Positions 17,581-25,197 are shown, numbered from the stretch's first letter. The stretch is 64,000 bases of DNA from Curvibacter sp. (GCA_020248905.1 JADCGR010000006.1:62001-126000); one strand, 5' to 3'. The notes: generated from the letters alone by a model not told the origin. Made by a program: numbers and translations.

Positions 17581-19896
17581 TCAAAAGGTGTTCTTGATAT
17601 CCGCGATCCAGGTGCGCTGCGGATAGGGATGGAAGTTCCAGTAGGTACGGTTGGTGAGGTTGTCGATGCCCAGCGAGGCCACGGTCTTGGGCGCGAGGCG
17701 ATAGCGGTAACGCACGTCCAGCACCAGGTAAGGGCTGGCGCCGGTATAGGCGTTGCCGTTGACGTCGGAGTTGGTCAGCTGCGAGAACTGCCGGCCGCTG
17801 TAACGCACACCCAGCGAGCCGCTCTGCTGCTCGTCAAAGCGGTAACTCGCCAGGGCGGTAGCACGCCAGACGGGTACGCGCGGCTGGTACTTGCCCACGC
17901 TCGCGGGCAGGGCCGGGTTGCTGACGATGCGTGAGTCGGCATAGGTCAGGCTGCCGGAGAGATCCAGCTTGCGCACGAACACACCGCTGCCGCTGTAGGC
18001 CAGCTCCACGCCCTTGGTCCGCACCTCATCCACGTTCTGCACGCGGCTGGTGGTGGTGCTGCCGGAAATGAGCTGGCTGTACAGCGCATCACGCGTGTTC
18101 TCGTAGAACACGGTGCTGCGCAGCAGGCCGTGGCCCAGATCCTGCTCGAGCGAGAGCTCGGTCGTCACGGACTTTTCGGGTCGCAGATTCGGGTCGTTGA
18201 TCAGCGTCAGCGTCGCGTTGTTCGTGGCCCCGTAGAGCTCAGCCACGGTCGGCATCCGCACGGCGCGGCCGCTGGCGAGCTTGAGCACCTTGTCGGCCGA
18301 CCACTGGTAGGCCAGCGAGGCCTTGGGCGAGATGTAGTTCTCGTTGCGGCTTGCGTAATCCACGCGGGCGGGCGCAGACGTGCTGTTGAAGGTGTAGCCG
18401 CTGTTGGCGTTCCAGCTCTCCAGGCGCGCGCCCAGCACGGTCTTCCAGCGCGGTGCAAAGGTCCAGGTGTCCTGGGCGTAGAGCGCCTGGGTGCGCGTCT
18501 CGCCGCCCACGTCACTCGTCACTGCGCCCGGCGCGTCGTTGACCCAATTGCCGCTGATGCCGGAAGTCAGGATGCGCAGGCGGTAGATGTCCTGCTGCAC
18601 GCCGAAGTCCACGATGTGCGCGCCCTTCACCCCCTGCGGGCGCCAGGTACCGCGCGCCACCACCGACATCCAGCCCGTGCCGTTCTGGTCCACCAGCCGC
18701 CCGGCGCCGCTGCTGAAGTTGGCGTTGGATGTGAAGGCCGTGGTTTGCCGCAGCTGGTCCTGTGCGTAGTCGTACAGGCTGGCGGCCAGCTCCCAGTCCC
18801 ACTCGCCGCGGGTGTTGCTCTTGAGGGAGAGGCCATGCATGAAGTGCGTGAGCTTCTCTCGGGTGGCGTTGAAGGTGTTGGTCGCGAGGTTGTAGTTCTG
18901 GCCGTTGACCTGCACCGCTCCGCTGTAGACCGGGTTGCCCGAGCCATCACGCAGGTAGGTTTGCGGGTTGCCCTCGGCGTCGTTCATCCAGACACCCAGA
19001 GTGTAGCTCGCGCGCAGCGTGGGCGTGATGTCGTAGGCCACGCGAAACTTGGCCTGGTCCTGGCGCGTGCGGTACTGCGTGTTCGTACCCCAGACCCAGG
19101 TGTCCGCATTGGTGGTGTTGGGTGCGCGCACGGCGCCGGTGACGGGGGTCGTGCCCGCGCCTCCCGTGGTGGCCACAGGCGTGAGGGCAAAAACCAGCGG
19201 CTGGCCCGTGCTGTCGGTGTGGTTGAGGCTGATGCGCCAGGACCAGTCGCCGCTGCGGTTGCCCAGCGAGGCGTTGGCCTGCTGGCCGCCGTAAGACGCG
19301 TCGGTGCCGTAAAGCTTGAAGTTCTGCCGGAACACCGAGGCGCCCGCCGTGCCCTCGAAGGACTTGGGCATGCGCGTGATGTAGTCCACCACGGCCCCCA
19401 CCGAGTTGCCGGGGTAGGCGGCCGAATAGGGGCCGTACATCACGTCCACCCGCTCGATCTCCTCCGGGCTCACCAGGCCCCAGCGCGGTGTGTAGGTCGC
19501 ACCATTGCCCAGGTAGTTGGAGAGCAGGATGCCGTCGGCATACACCGCCGAGCGCGCGCTGTTGCCCGTGCCCGAGGCGCGGCTGGACAGCACGGCATGG
19601 TTGTAGTCGCCGATGTAGCGCTTGCGCACCAGCAGGCTGGGGAAGTATTTAAGCGCGTCCTGGGCGTCGGTCGCGTTGATGGTCTATTCGATCTGCTCGC
19701 GCGTGACGCCTTCAATGGTGGCGGGGATCTGCGTGGGCAGCGAGGTGGGCTGGCCGCTGGTGATGGTCACCACGCCCAGGGTCTTGACGGGGCCCGCGGC
19801 CCGGTCGGCCTCGGTGCTGGTGTTAGGGGTTTGCGCCCACAGGGGCGTCCAAGGGAAGGCCAGGGCCACAGCCCAGGCCAGGGGGTTCATACGCAT
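17581..19896 (-). pseudogene. TonB-dependent outer-membrane receptor of the copper locus, interrupted by an in-frame TAG
   Basis: ATG 19896 follows AGGAG by 6 nt and starts a signal peptide ending LWAQ. The plug begins LGVVTITSGQPTSLP. Codon 71 (19684-19686) is TAG in VTREQIE-stop-TINATDAQDALKYFP; family members usually have Gln or another polar residue there, so one CAG to TAG change would explain it. The frame is then intact for 700 codons through plug (YADGILLSNYLG, IERVDVMYGPYSAAYPGNS) and barrel to the terminal PQRTWIADIKNTF. Re-initiation downstream would lose the signal peptide and TonB box. The position suggests import of copper or a copper chelate; the plug lacks obvious OprC-type sequence, so the ligand is uncertain. 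Confidence 0.85.
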
Positions 19897-19962
19897 GTCT
19901 GACTCCTGAAAAATCGAAAGCGACGGCGATCCGGAACGGAGAGCCGTCGGAAACACGATGGA

Positions 19963-20346
19963 TCAGGCGACGTACGGTGGCCCGCGCGGGCGGGCAGCGA
20001 TGGTGGTGGTTTTGACGAAAGAAAAGGCCTGCTCGTCCGGTGGCGCCAAACCGGATTCCGCCTTGAAGAAGTGCACAGATGTTGCGGGCGGCGGCCCCAG
20101 CCGATCAGCGACGAGCAGGCAGTAAATGCAGGGAGAAGACGTGGACGGGCTGACCGGTTGCGACTCACCGGCAGGCATCTGTACCCAGCGCATGCCCTGG
20201 GTGGTGCAGACCTCGATACCTGCAAGCGCACCCTGGTCGGCCGCGTGCCAGCGCGTGGCACTTGGGGCCAGGGCGCCCAGCGACAGGATGGCCAGCACCA
20301 GCCAGGCCAGGCCACGGCGCAGTCGCAAGGTCTGCAGGATGATCAC
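19963..20346 (-). CDS. DUF2946 family protein, copper-locus member 1
   Basis: 127 aa. A hydrophobic helix (about 12-28, LAWLVLAILSLGALAP) is followed by a periplasmic domain with the family CxxC (CIYCLLVADRLGPP) and a C-terminal RPRGPP motif close to the end. DUF2946 genes are regular neighbours of TonB copper receptors such as oprC in Pseudomonas. The frame starts with GTG at 20346 and has a weak ribosome binding site, so the N-terminus is uncertain by several residues. It is co-directional with the PCuAC gene (19-bp gap) and the TonB receptor (66-bp gap). Confidence 0.85.
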   Translation of the reverse strand: MIILQTLRLRRGLAWLVLAILSLGALAPSATRWHAADQGALAGIEVCTTQGMRWVQMPAGESQPVSPSTSSPCIYCLLVADRLGPPPATSVHFFKAESGLAPPDEQAFSFVKTTTIAARPRGPPYVA

Positions 20347-20365
20347 ACCAGTCCCGGGGTGCAGC

Positions 20366-20860
20366 TCAGTGCTTCATGGCGCCATGGCCACCATGGCCGT
20401 GACCGCCGCCCTGGCTCATGTCCTTTTGCGAGGCGGCGCTGACGGGACGCGCGGGCACCTTGAGCTCCAGGGTCTGGCGCTTGCCGTCCCGGGCCTCGAC
20501 GACCAGGGTCAGCGGAACGGTGTCGCCATCCTTGACCTGGCCCTTGAGGTCCATGAGCATGACATGGTAGCCGCCGGGCTTGAGCTCGACGGCCTTGCCC
20601 GCGGGCAGGTCGAGGCCGGGAATGGCGCGCATCTTCATCACGTCGCCCACCATGGCCATCTCGTGGATTTCCACGATGCCAGCGACGGGGGAGCGGGCCT
20701 CAACCAGCTTTGCATCCTGCGCCGAGACCAGTTGCATGAAGGCGCCGGTGGCCTTTTGCTGCGGCACGGTGGCGCGCACCCAGGGCTCCTTGACGGACAC
20801 CTGGGCCTGGGAGGCAAGGGCCAGCACAAGGCCGGCGAACGTGAGTGCGTAACGTTTCAT
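20366..20860 (-). CDS. PCu(A)C periplasmic copper chaperone
   Basis: 164 aa with a signal peptide (MKRYALTFAGLVLALASQAQ). The full Cu(I) motif is present: His66 in EIHEMAM, Met77, His99 and Met101 in GGYHVMLMDLK, with the canonical spacing. The C-terminus is very His-rich (GGGHGHGGHGAMKH), a likely second copper site. ATG 20860 follows AAGGAG. It is about half identical by eye to the PCuAC at 16510-16986, so the two are paralogues flanking the TonB receptor. It sits 46 bp after mbnH. Confidence 0.93.
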   Translation of the reverse strand: MKRYALTFAGLVLALASQAQVSVKEPWVRATVPQQKATGAFMQLVSAQDAKLVEARSPVAGIVEIHEMAMVGDVMKMRAIPGLDLPAGKAVELKPGGYHVMLMDLKGQVKDGDTVPLTLVVEARDGKRQTLELKVPARPVSAASQKDMSQGGGHGHGGHGAMKH

Positions 20861-20906
20861 GGTGAACTCCTTGTCGAGACGTTGAGGAAAAAGAAGCGGG
20901 CCTGGA

Positions 20907-22064
20907 TCATCGGGCAGCGGCAGGCCAGGGGTTGGCATGGTTCGGGTTACGGAGAAAGCCGGTATCGGTCAATGCGTGCAGGAATGCCACCAGGTCCTGG
21001 ATCTCCTGCTCGCTGACCTCGAAGCCGGCGATCAACTCACTGCGCAGGGGACTGGGGGCGCCACCAGCGCGAGCGGCGCGACCGGCGAGCGCATAGTGAT
21101 GCCGGATCACTTCTTCGAGGGTCCCAATCGAACCGTCGTGCATATAGGGCGCCGTGACCGCCACATTGCGCAGGCTGGGCGTGCGGAACTTGCCCATGTC
21201 GCGGGCATCGCCCGTGAACTCCACGATACCCGGGCTGACGGCGGGATAGGCGCCTCGGCCGTCCAGGTTGTAGAGCCCGTTGTTGTGGAAGCCGCGCTCG
21301 GCAAACGGCAGCCGCGCGTGCTGGATGTTGTCGGTGAACGTGAAGCTGCCGTGGCAGTGGTAGCACTCCATCTTCTCGCCAAAGAACAAGGCCTCGCCTC
21401 GCCTCGCGGCCGTGCTGAGGGCCTGGGGCTGGTCGCCGTACTTGTAGCGGTCATAGGGGCTGTCGAACGACAGCAGGCTGCGCTGAAAGCTGGCCAGCGC
21501 CTTGGTAAGGGTGGACAGGCTGTAGAGCTGGGTGGCGCCCTGGCGGGCCTCGGAAGGAAAGGCCCGGGCGAAAAGACGGCGGTAGGTGGGATCGGCCTCG
21601 AAGCGGGCAAAAAGCTCCTGCTCGCGGCCAGCCATGCCCATCTCAACCGGGTGCTCGCCGAAGATCGGGATCAGGGCCTGGACCTCGAGCGAGGTCAGCT
21701 GCGGGTTCTGCCAGGTGAGGACCGGCAGATAGGCCACATTGCCCAGGGACATGGCGCTGCGCACACCACGCTCGCCGCTCACGCCAGTGGAGACCGCAAG
21801 ACCATCGGTGAAGGCCTTGTCCTGATGATGGCAGCTGGCGCATGACATGCTGCCATCAGCGGACAGGCGCCGGTCATAGAACAGGTGCCGCCCGAGCTCG
21901 ACCTTGGCCGGTGTCATGGCGTTGTCATCCGGCACGACCGGCCGCGGCACCCAGGCCGGCAGCGCCCAAGGATAGGACGGCCCGCCCAGGCCGGTGAGCA
22001 GCCACCAGGCACCGAGCGCGCAGACGCCCGTTGCCAGCCAGCGCAACACAAGCCGCAACCGCAT
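20907..22064 (-). CDS. mbnH: MbnH-type di-haem enzyme (MauG / bacterial cytochrome c peroxidase superfamily)
   Basis: 385 aa with an N-terminal signal anchor (about 5-27). It has two CxxCH haem-attachment sites, CASCH (75-79) and CYHCH (234-238), and the family PYMHDGSIGTLEEVI near the C-terminus. In characterised pairs MbnH forms a bis-Fe(IV) state and converts a Trp of its partner MbnP to kynurenine, creating a copper site in the periplasm. ATG 22064 follows GAGG at 6 nt; an in-frame TTG lies 12 bp upstream. It begins 8 bp after mbnP, so the two are translationally close. Without the pairing it could be taken for a plain cytochrome c peroxidase. Confidence 0.9.
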   Translation of the reverse strand: MRLRLVLRWLATGVCALGAWWLLTGLGGPSYPWALPAWVPRPVVPDDNAMTPAKVELGRHLFYDRRLSADGSMSCASCHHQDKAFTDGLAVSTGVSGERGVRSAMSLGNVAYLPVLTWQNPQLTSLEVQALIPIFGEHPVEMGMAGREQELFARFEADPTYRRLFARAFPSEARQGATQLYSLSTLTKALASFQRSLLSFDSPYDRYKYGDQPQALSTAARRGEALFFGEKMECYHCHGSFTFTDNIQHARLPFAERGFHNNGLYNLDGRGAYPAVSPGIVEFTGDARDMGKFRTPSLRNVAVTAPYMHDGSIGTLEEVIRHHYALAGRAARAGGAPSPLRSELIAGFEVSEQEIQDLVAFLHALTDTGFLRNPNHANPWPAAAR

Positions 22065-22072
22065 CGCCCGCC

Positions 22073-22975
22073 TCAACGCGCTGTCAGGAAGCGCTGGGGC
22101 CCGGGTGCGGCGATGCCGTCATAGGCCAGGCCCAGGGCGCCCATGACCGGAGGACAGTCCCCGTCCCGGGGGAAGCTCATGCAACCCGGCGAGGTTCCGG
22201 CCGCATTCACATCCACGTTGGCCGCGCTCAGCACGGCGCCCATGTCGGCAACGACGGTGCCGCGTGCGACATCAAAGCGGTCCAAGCGAACCACGAGACG
22301 ATTGGCGTTCTGACATGCGCTGGGCGCCTGGGTGCGCGACGCCGCGGCACACACGGTGCTGCCCAGGTGCACCGAGAAGCCCGAGGCTGCGGCCGCGCCG
22401 TGCGCCTCACCCGCGCCCTGGGTCGCGCGGGTCTGACCGCTGGAGGCCGTATCGAACTTGATGAACTTGTAGCCCCCCTGCCAGTTCCAGAACATGGCGG
22501 TGTTGTTCAGGGGCGCAGGCGCAACCGTGGGATCAGCGTGGTTCAGGGCAAAAGGCACACCCACGGTGAACTGCACGCCCTGGTAGTCGCCAGCAGGCAC
22601 TGTTCCGCGCACGGCGGCGTTGAGGCCGGAGGTGCCATTGCGGCAGGGGCCGGCGCCGTTCTCGAAGTCGAGCAGCGTCACGTTCTGGAACTGCCAGACG
22701 CCATCCTGCGTCAGTTGCACGGGCACCAGCTGGCCCTTGCGATCCACCAGATGGACTTCACTCACAAAAAACCGGTAGTCGCTGGGGGTGATGGTAGAGC
22801 GGGTGGTGCCGACGCCGCTGTAGCTCTTGCCACATTCGAAGGGCTGGCCATTGATCTGGGCGGCAAACTTCAACTCCACGGGCACGGGCCCCCGGGTCAC
22901 CAGCGCATTGCCGGCGCAGGCGGCCAGAAGGCCGGTCAGCAGCGCCAGGGGAATCAGGCGATAGGTCGTAGACAT
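22073..22975 (-). CDS. mbnP: MbnP family copper-binding lipoprotein (four-Cys metallo-mystery pair protein)
   Basis: 300 aa. The lipobox LLAAC puts the lipidated Cys at residue 20. The mature part begins PVELKFAAQINGQPFECGKS and has cysteines at 48, 111, 209, 221, 265 and 274. The family's Trp motif is MFWNWQGGYKFIKF (161-174), with candidate Trp163/Trp165 for kynurenine formation by MbnH. In methanotrophs MbnP belongs to methanobactin operons, but many bacteria without methanobactin carry the pair in copper loci, as here. It is directly upstream of mbnH and 28 bp from the PCuAC-like gene. Confidence 0.9.
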   Translation of the reverse strand: MSTTYRLIPLALLTGLLAACAGNALVTRGPVPVELKFAAQINGQPFECGKSYSGVGTTRSTITPSDYRFFVSEVHLVDRKGQLVPVQLTQDGVWQFQNVTLLDFENGAGPCRNGTSGLNAAVRGTVPAGDYQGVQFTVGVPFALNHADPTVAPAPLNNTAMFWNWQGGYKFIKFDTASSGQTRATQGAGEAHGAAAASGFSVHLGSTVCAAASRTQAPSACQNANRLVVRLDRFDVARGTVVADMGAVLSAANVDVNAAGTSPGCMSFPRDGDCPPVMGALGLAYDGIAAPGPQRFLTAR

Positions 22976-23003
22976 GATGAGCTCCTAGAAAGAAAAAAGA
23001 GAG

Positions 23004-23504
23004 TCAGTGCGCGTGAGAACCTGGACTGCTGCGCGGGGTCTGCACCCAAACCTTCACGGTCTGGCGCCCCGCTCGCTCGAACACCAAGGTGAGATCGAAA
23101 CGATCGCCGTCTTTGAGCGGCTGCTTCAAGCCGCTGAGCACAAGCTGGTAGGCGCCCGTGTGCCGAAGCTCGACTGTGCTGCGCGCGGGCAGGTCGATGG
23201 CATCGAGGGTTTGCGCAGGCGCAGTTGCGGATTCCCCCGTGCGACGCTGTAGCACCACCTGCTCGGCCCGAGCCGTGCTGCCAGACAGCAGCCGATCCGA
23301 CTGCTGTCCACGATTGCCGATCGATCTGAAATACACGAGGCCCGTCGATGCCCCCGGCTGGGATGGCGTTGCGTAGGGGTGATCGATCAATAGATCTCCG
23401 GCGCGCGTGCCGTGGGCGCCGGCGTAGCCGGAGCCCAGAAGCCCGATGACCCCCAGCATGACCCAGGTCACCCTGCGGGCCAGACAGATGAGTTCAACGC
23501 CCAT
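23004..23504 (-). CDS. PCu(A)C-like periplasmic protein lacking all copper ligands
   Basis: 166 aa. A signal sequence ends near YAGAHG. The fold matches the two canonical PCuAC proteins nearby (LLIDHPYATPSQPGASTG, DAIDLPARSTVELRHTGAYQ, KDGDRFDLTLVFE). By eye alignment to the protein at 20366-20860, His66 is Gln86, Met77 is Ala97, His99 is Gln120 and Met101 is Val122: every Cu(I) ligand is replaced. A His pair remains only in the C-terminal SHAH. It may be a structural or scaffold paralogue, or bind another cargo. ATG 23504 overlaps the stop of the 57-aa gene by 11 bp, indicating translational coupling. Confidence 0.82.
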   Translation of the reverse strand: MGVELICLARRVTWVMLGVIGLLGSGYAGAHGTRAGDLLIDHPYATPSQPGASTGLVYFRSIGNRGQQSDRLLSGSTARAEQVVLQRRTGESATAPAQTLDAIDLPARSTVELRHTGAYQLVLSGLKQPLKDGDRFDLTLVFERAGRQTVKVWVQTPRSSPGSHAH

Positions 23505-23667
23505 GCAGCGGCACCAGACGCAGATGCGAGCCATCAGGCGACAAGTCCGGATGGGCGGAGCTGAAGGCGCTGGCCATCCAGGCCAGCAAGGCAAACGCAA
23601 TCAGATGCACGACGATCACGGCCAGAACCGGATGCCGACGCAGCCACGAACGCAACGAGGTTTTCAT
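23494..23667 (-). CDS. 57-aa single-pass membrane protein in the copper locus
   Basis: ATG 23667 follows AGGAG at 6 nt. The protein has a basic N-terminus (MKTSLRSWLRRHP), one hydrophobic helix (about 14-34) and a short polar, His-containing tail ending LVPLHGR, predicted N-in. No cysteine is present, so it is not a methanobactin-like precursor. Its stop overlaps the start of the PCuAC-like gene by 11 bp. I do not recognise a family. The good ribosome binding site and the overlap argue it is real. It may be a small partner of the ligand-less PCuAC protein (inference). Confidence 0.65.
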   Translation of the reverse strand: MKTSLRSWLRRHPVLAVIVVHLIAFALLAWMASAFSSAHPDLSPDGSHLRLVPLHGR

Positions 23668-23751
23668 AGATGACTCCTGACAAGAGCAAGGCCGCACGAC
23701 GGCCGTCGGTTGTCTTTCTGCCGCGCACCCCCGACAGGATGCAATCGACAG

Positions 23752-23773
23752 CGCCGGCCCCGCCGGGCCGGCG
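23752..23773. other. Perfect GC hairpin inside the copper locus
   Basis: CGCCGGCCC-CGCC-GGGCCGGCG: 9-bp perfect stem, 4-nt loop, in the 144-bp gap between the first DUF2946 gene and the 57-aa gene. There is no T-tract on either strand, so a classical terminator is unlikely; it may attenuate or separate the first gene from the rest. Confidence 0.5.
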
Positions 23774-23811
23774 TGCTGTGAAGCCGTTAGCGCAACAGCC
23801 TTACAGCGGTC

Positions 23812-24168
23812 TCAGGAGCGAGAAGGAGGCCCGCGTGCGGGCAGAGCTGCGGCCGCACGATCGACGGCCGGTGCCACGACACGAGGCCGAAGGACATGGG
23901 CCAAGTCTGGCGCGAGGGTCGCCGTCACAGCCACAGCAACCGAAGGAGCCCCCAGACTGGCGCATGAAGGGCAGTCGAGGGTGTGCCCGCGCTGCTCATC
24001 GCCGCCATCGGCGTTCTTGACGATGAGCTTCATCGCACCACCGCTGGCGCAGACCAGTTCCATGGACTGCGGATGCACCAGGGGCGAGGCGATGGCCACC
24101 CCGAGCGACAAGGCAAACCACGCCAGCACAAGGCGGGCGAGGAAACGGGCTTGACGCAGGGCTCGCAT
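23812..24168 (-). CDS. DUF2946 family protein, copper-locus member 2 (first gene of the locus)
   Basis: 118 aa. An N-terminal helix (LARLVLAWFALSLGVAIASP) leads to a domain with MELVCASGGAMKLIV, the CxxC motif HTLDCPSCASLG and a C-terminal ARGPPS, the same layout as the DUF2946 protein at 19963-20346. Members are thought to be exported or membrane-anchored and are found with copper receptors. ATG 24168 has no clear Shine-Dalgarno; a CATAAT -10-like box lies only 9 bases upstream, so the message may be nearly leaderless. It is divergent from the DksA-like gene across an FNR-type box. Confidence 0.8.
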   Translation of the reverse strand: MRALRQARFLARLVLAWFALSLGVAIASPLVHPQSMELVCASGGAMKLIVKNADGGDEQRGHTLDCPSCASLGAPSVAVAVTATLAPDLAHVLRPRVVAPAVDRAAAALPARGPPSRS

Positions 24169-24226
24169 GGCGGGGGATTATGCCCGAGCAGTCTTGCGGG
24201 GCCTCCCGCGCCAGCCGACGATGAAC

Positions 24227-24240
24227 TTGACCTGCATCAA
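24227..24240. promoter_or_regulatory. FNR/Anr-type box TTGACCTGCATCAA
   Basis: Matches TTGAT-N4-ATCAA at 9 of 10 defined positions. It is centred 52 bp upstream of the DksA-like ATG (24286) and 65 bp upstream of the divergent DUF2946/copper ATG (24168), whose CATAAT -10 candidate at 24177-24182 would put the box near -61 to -63, a class I FNR position. Which side it serves is unclear; low-oxygen control is inferred. Confidence 0.65.
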
Positions 24241-24285
24241 ACAGCGGCGCGACATGCGGGCGCATGATGACCCCCGGAGGTATTC

Positions 24286-24657
24286 ATGAGCACCCAGATC
24301 ACCGCACCCTTCAAGAAGCAGTTGCTGGCGCAGCGCGCCGGCCTGCTGGAGCAGCTGGCCGCCTTGCGCGGCGGCAAGGTGGGCCGCGCGGAGGCGTCGG
24401 CCGAGCACTTTGGTACACGCGAACCCGATACGCGCGCCCAGATGGGCAGCGAAAGAGAGCTGGAGTTCACGCTGGACGCCCGCGAGAGCGCCGAACTCGA
24501 TGCCATCGAGGCGGCGCTGCGGCGCATCGAGCAAGGCAGCTATGGCGTCTGCACCGAATGCGGCGCCGACATTCCGGCCGCACGCCTGCACGCCGCGCCG
24601 GAGACCCTGCACTGCATCCGCTGCCAGGAAATGACTGAGCACCCGAGGCGCGCCTGA
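24286..24657 (+). CDS. TraR/DksA family C4 zinc-finger protein
   Basis: 123 aa. An N-terminal helical hairpin (KKQLLAQRAGLLEQLAALRGG) is followed by a four-Cys zinc finger, CTECGADIPAARL and CIRCQEM. DksA-type proteins bind the RNA polymerase secondary channel and modulate initiation with ppGpp. At this length it is a short DksA-like paralogue rather than the main DksA. Its ATG follows CGGAGG. It lies 37 bp upstream of a translational-machinery-type gene and behind an FNR-type box, suggesting a low-oxygen stress pair. Confidence 0.88.
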   Translation: MSTQITAPFKKQLLAQRAGLLEQLAALRGGKVGRAEASAEHFGTREPDTRAQMGSERELEFTLDARESAELDAIEAALRRIEQGSYGVCTECGADIPAARLHAAPETLHCIRCQEMTEHPRRA

Positions 24658-24694
24658 GACTCGCCCGCCCCACGACCCAACGGAGACCACAAGC

Positions 24695-25132
24695 ATGTCC
24701 ACTTTCCACGCCATCGTCTGGCTCGACCGCAGCGAAGCCCACGTCGTGATGTTCGACCGCGAGCACATCGCCGCGCAGAAGATCAAGTCGCGCAGCACCC
24801 ACAAAGCCACGGGCGGCCACGGCGGATCGCACCAGGGTTCGGGCCGCGGGCCCGGCACGCAGGGCCACCTCAGCCCCGGCGGTGGCCACAACGCGGCCGA
24901 CGAGGCCTTCTACCACGCGATCGCGGAGTCGCTCAAGGGCGTGCACGAGATCCTGGTGACCGGCCCGGCCCAGGCCAAGGACGAGTTCCGGTCGCACTGC
25001 GCGCGCCACGACAAGGACATCGACCAGGCCATCGTGGGGCTGATCCCCAGCGACCACCCGAGTGACGGCCAGCTCGTCGCCATGGCCAGGCAGTACTTCC
25101 TAAAACATGACCGCATGCAGGGCCCGGCTTGA
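24695..25132 (+). CDS. Translational machinery protein / bacterial eRF1-like (baeRF) family
   Basis: 145 aa. It begins MSTFHAIVWLDRSEAHVVMF, has a central flexible Gly/His segment (ATGGHGGSHQGSGRGPG) and a C-terminal alpha/beta part with ILVTGPAQAKDEFRSHC. This resembles the single-domain proteins annotated as translational machinery or archaeal-type release-factor-like, which are thought to act at the ribosome. There is no GGQ motif, so peptide release is unlikely. Co-directional with the DksA-like gene (37-bp gap), it forms a two-gene unit ended by the terminator at 25198-25237. Confidence 0.7.
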   Translation: MSTFHAIVWLDRSEAHVVMFDREHIAAQKIKSRSTHKATGGHGGSHQGSGRGPGTQGHLSPGGGHNAADEAFYHAIAESLKGVHEILVTGPAQAKDEFRSHCARHDKDIDQAIVGLIPSDHPSDGQLVAMARQYFLKHDRMQGPA

Positions 25133-25138
25133 GAACTC

Positions 25139-25189
25139 GCGACTAAATCTACTGCGCGACCCGATGACTACGATTTCTTCGCAGGTTTG
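25139..25189. repeat. Internally deleted copy of the palindromic repeat at 16358-16491
   Basis: The left end (CTAAATCTACTGCGCG then CCCGAT) and right end (CTACGATTTCTTCGCAGGTT) match the full copy with few mismatches. The 80 or so central bases, including the ACGTAC hairpin and the right outer arm, are missing. Like the other copy it starts a few bases after a stop codon. Confidence 0.7.
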
Positions 25190-25197
25190 AATCGGCA

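Noticed and set aside
19684..19686. Programmed stop read-through or pyrrolysine in the TonB receptor
   Set aside because: No downstream stem-loop or supporting genes are seen, and an ordinary TAG next to intact coding fits a nonsense change better.
18130..19902. 590-aa open frame on the plus strand opposite the TonB receptor
   Set aside because: Composition (Arg, Gly, Ala, His runs) is that of an antisense shadow; no ribosome binding site or domain, and the minus strand has clear receptor motifs.
23494..23667. Methanobactin-like precursor peptide next to mbnP/mbnH
   Set aside because: The 57-aa product has no Cys and is a membrane helix; no mbnB/mbnC-like genes are in the window.
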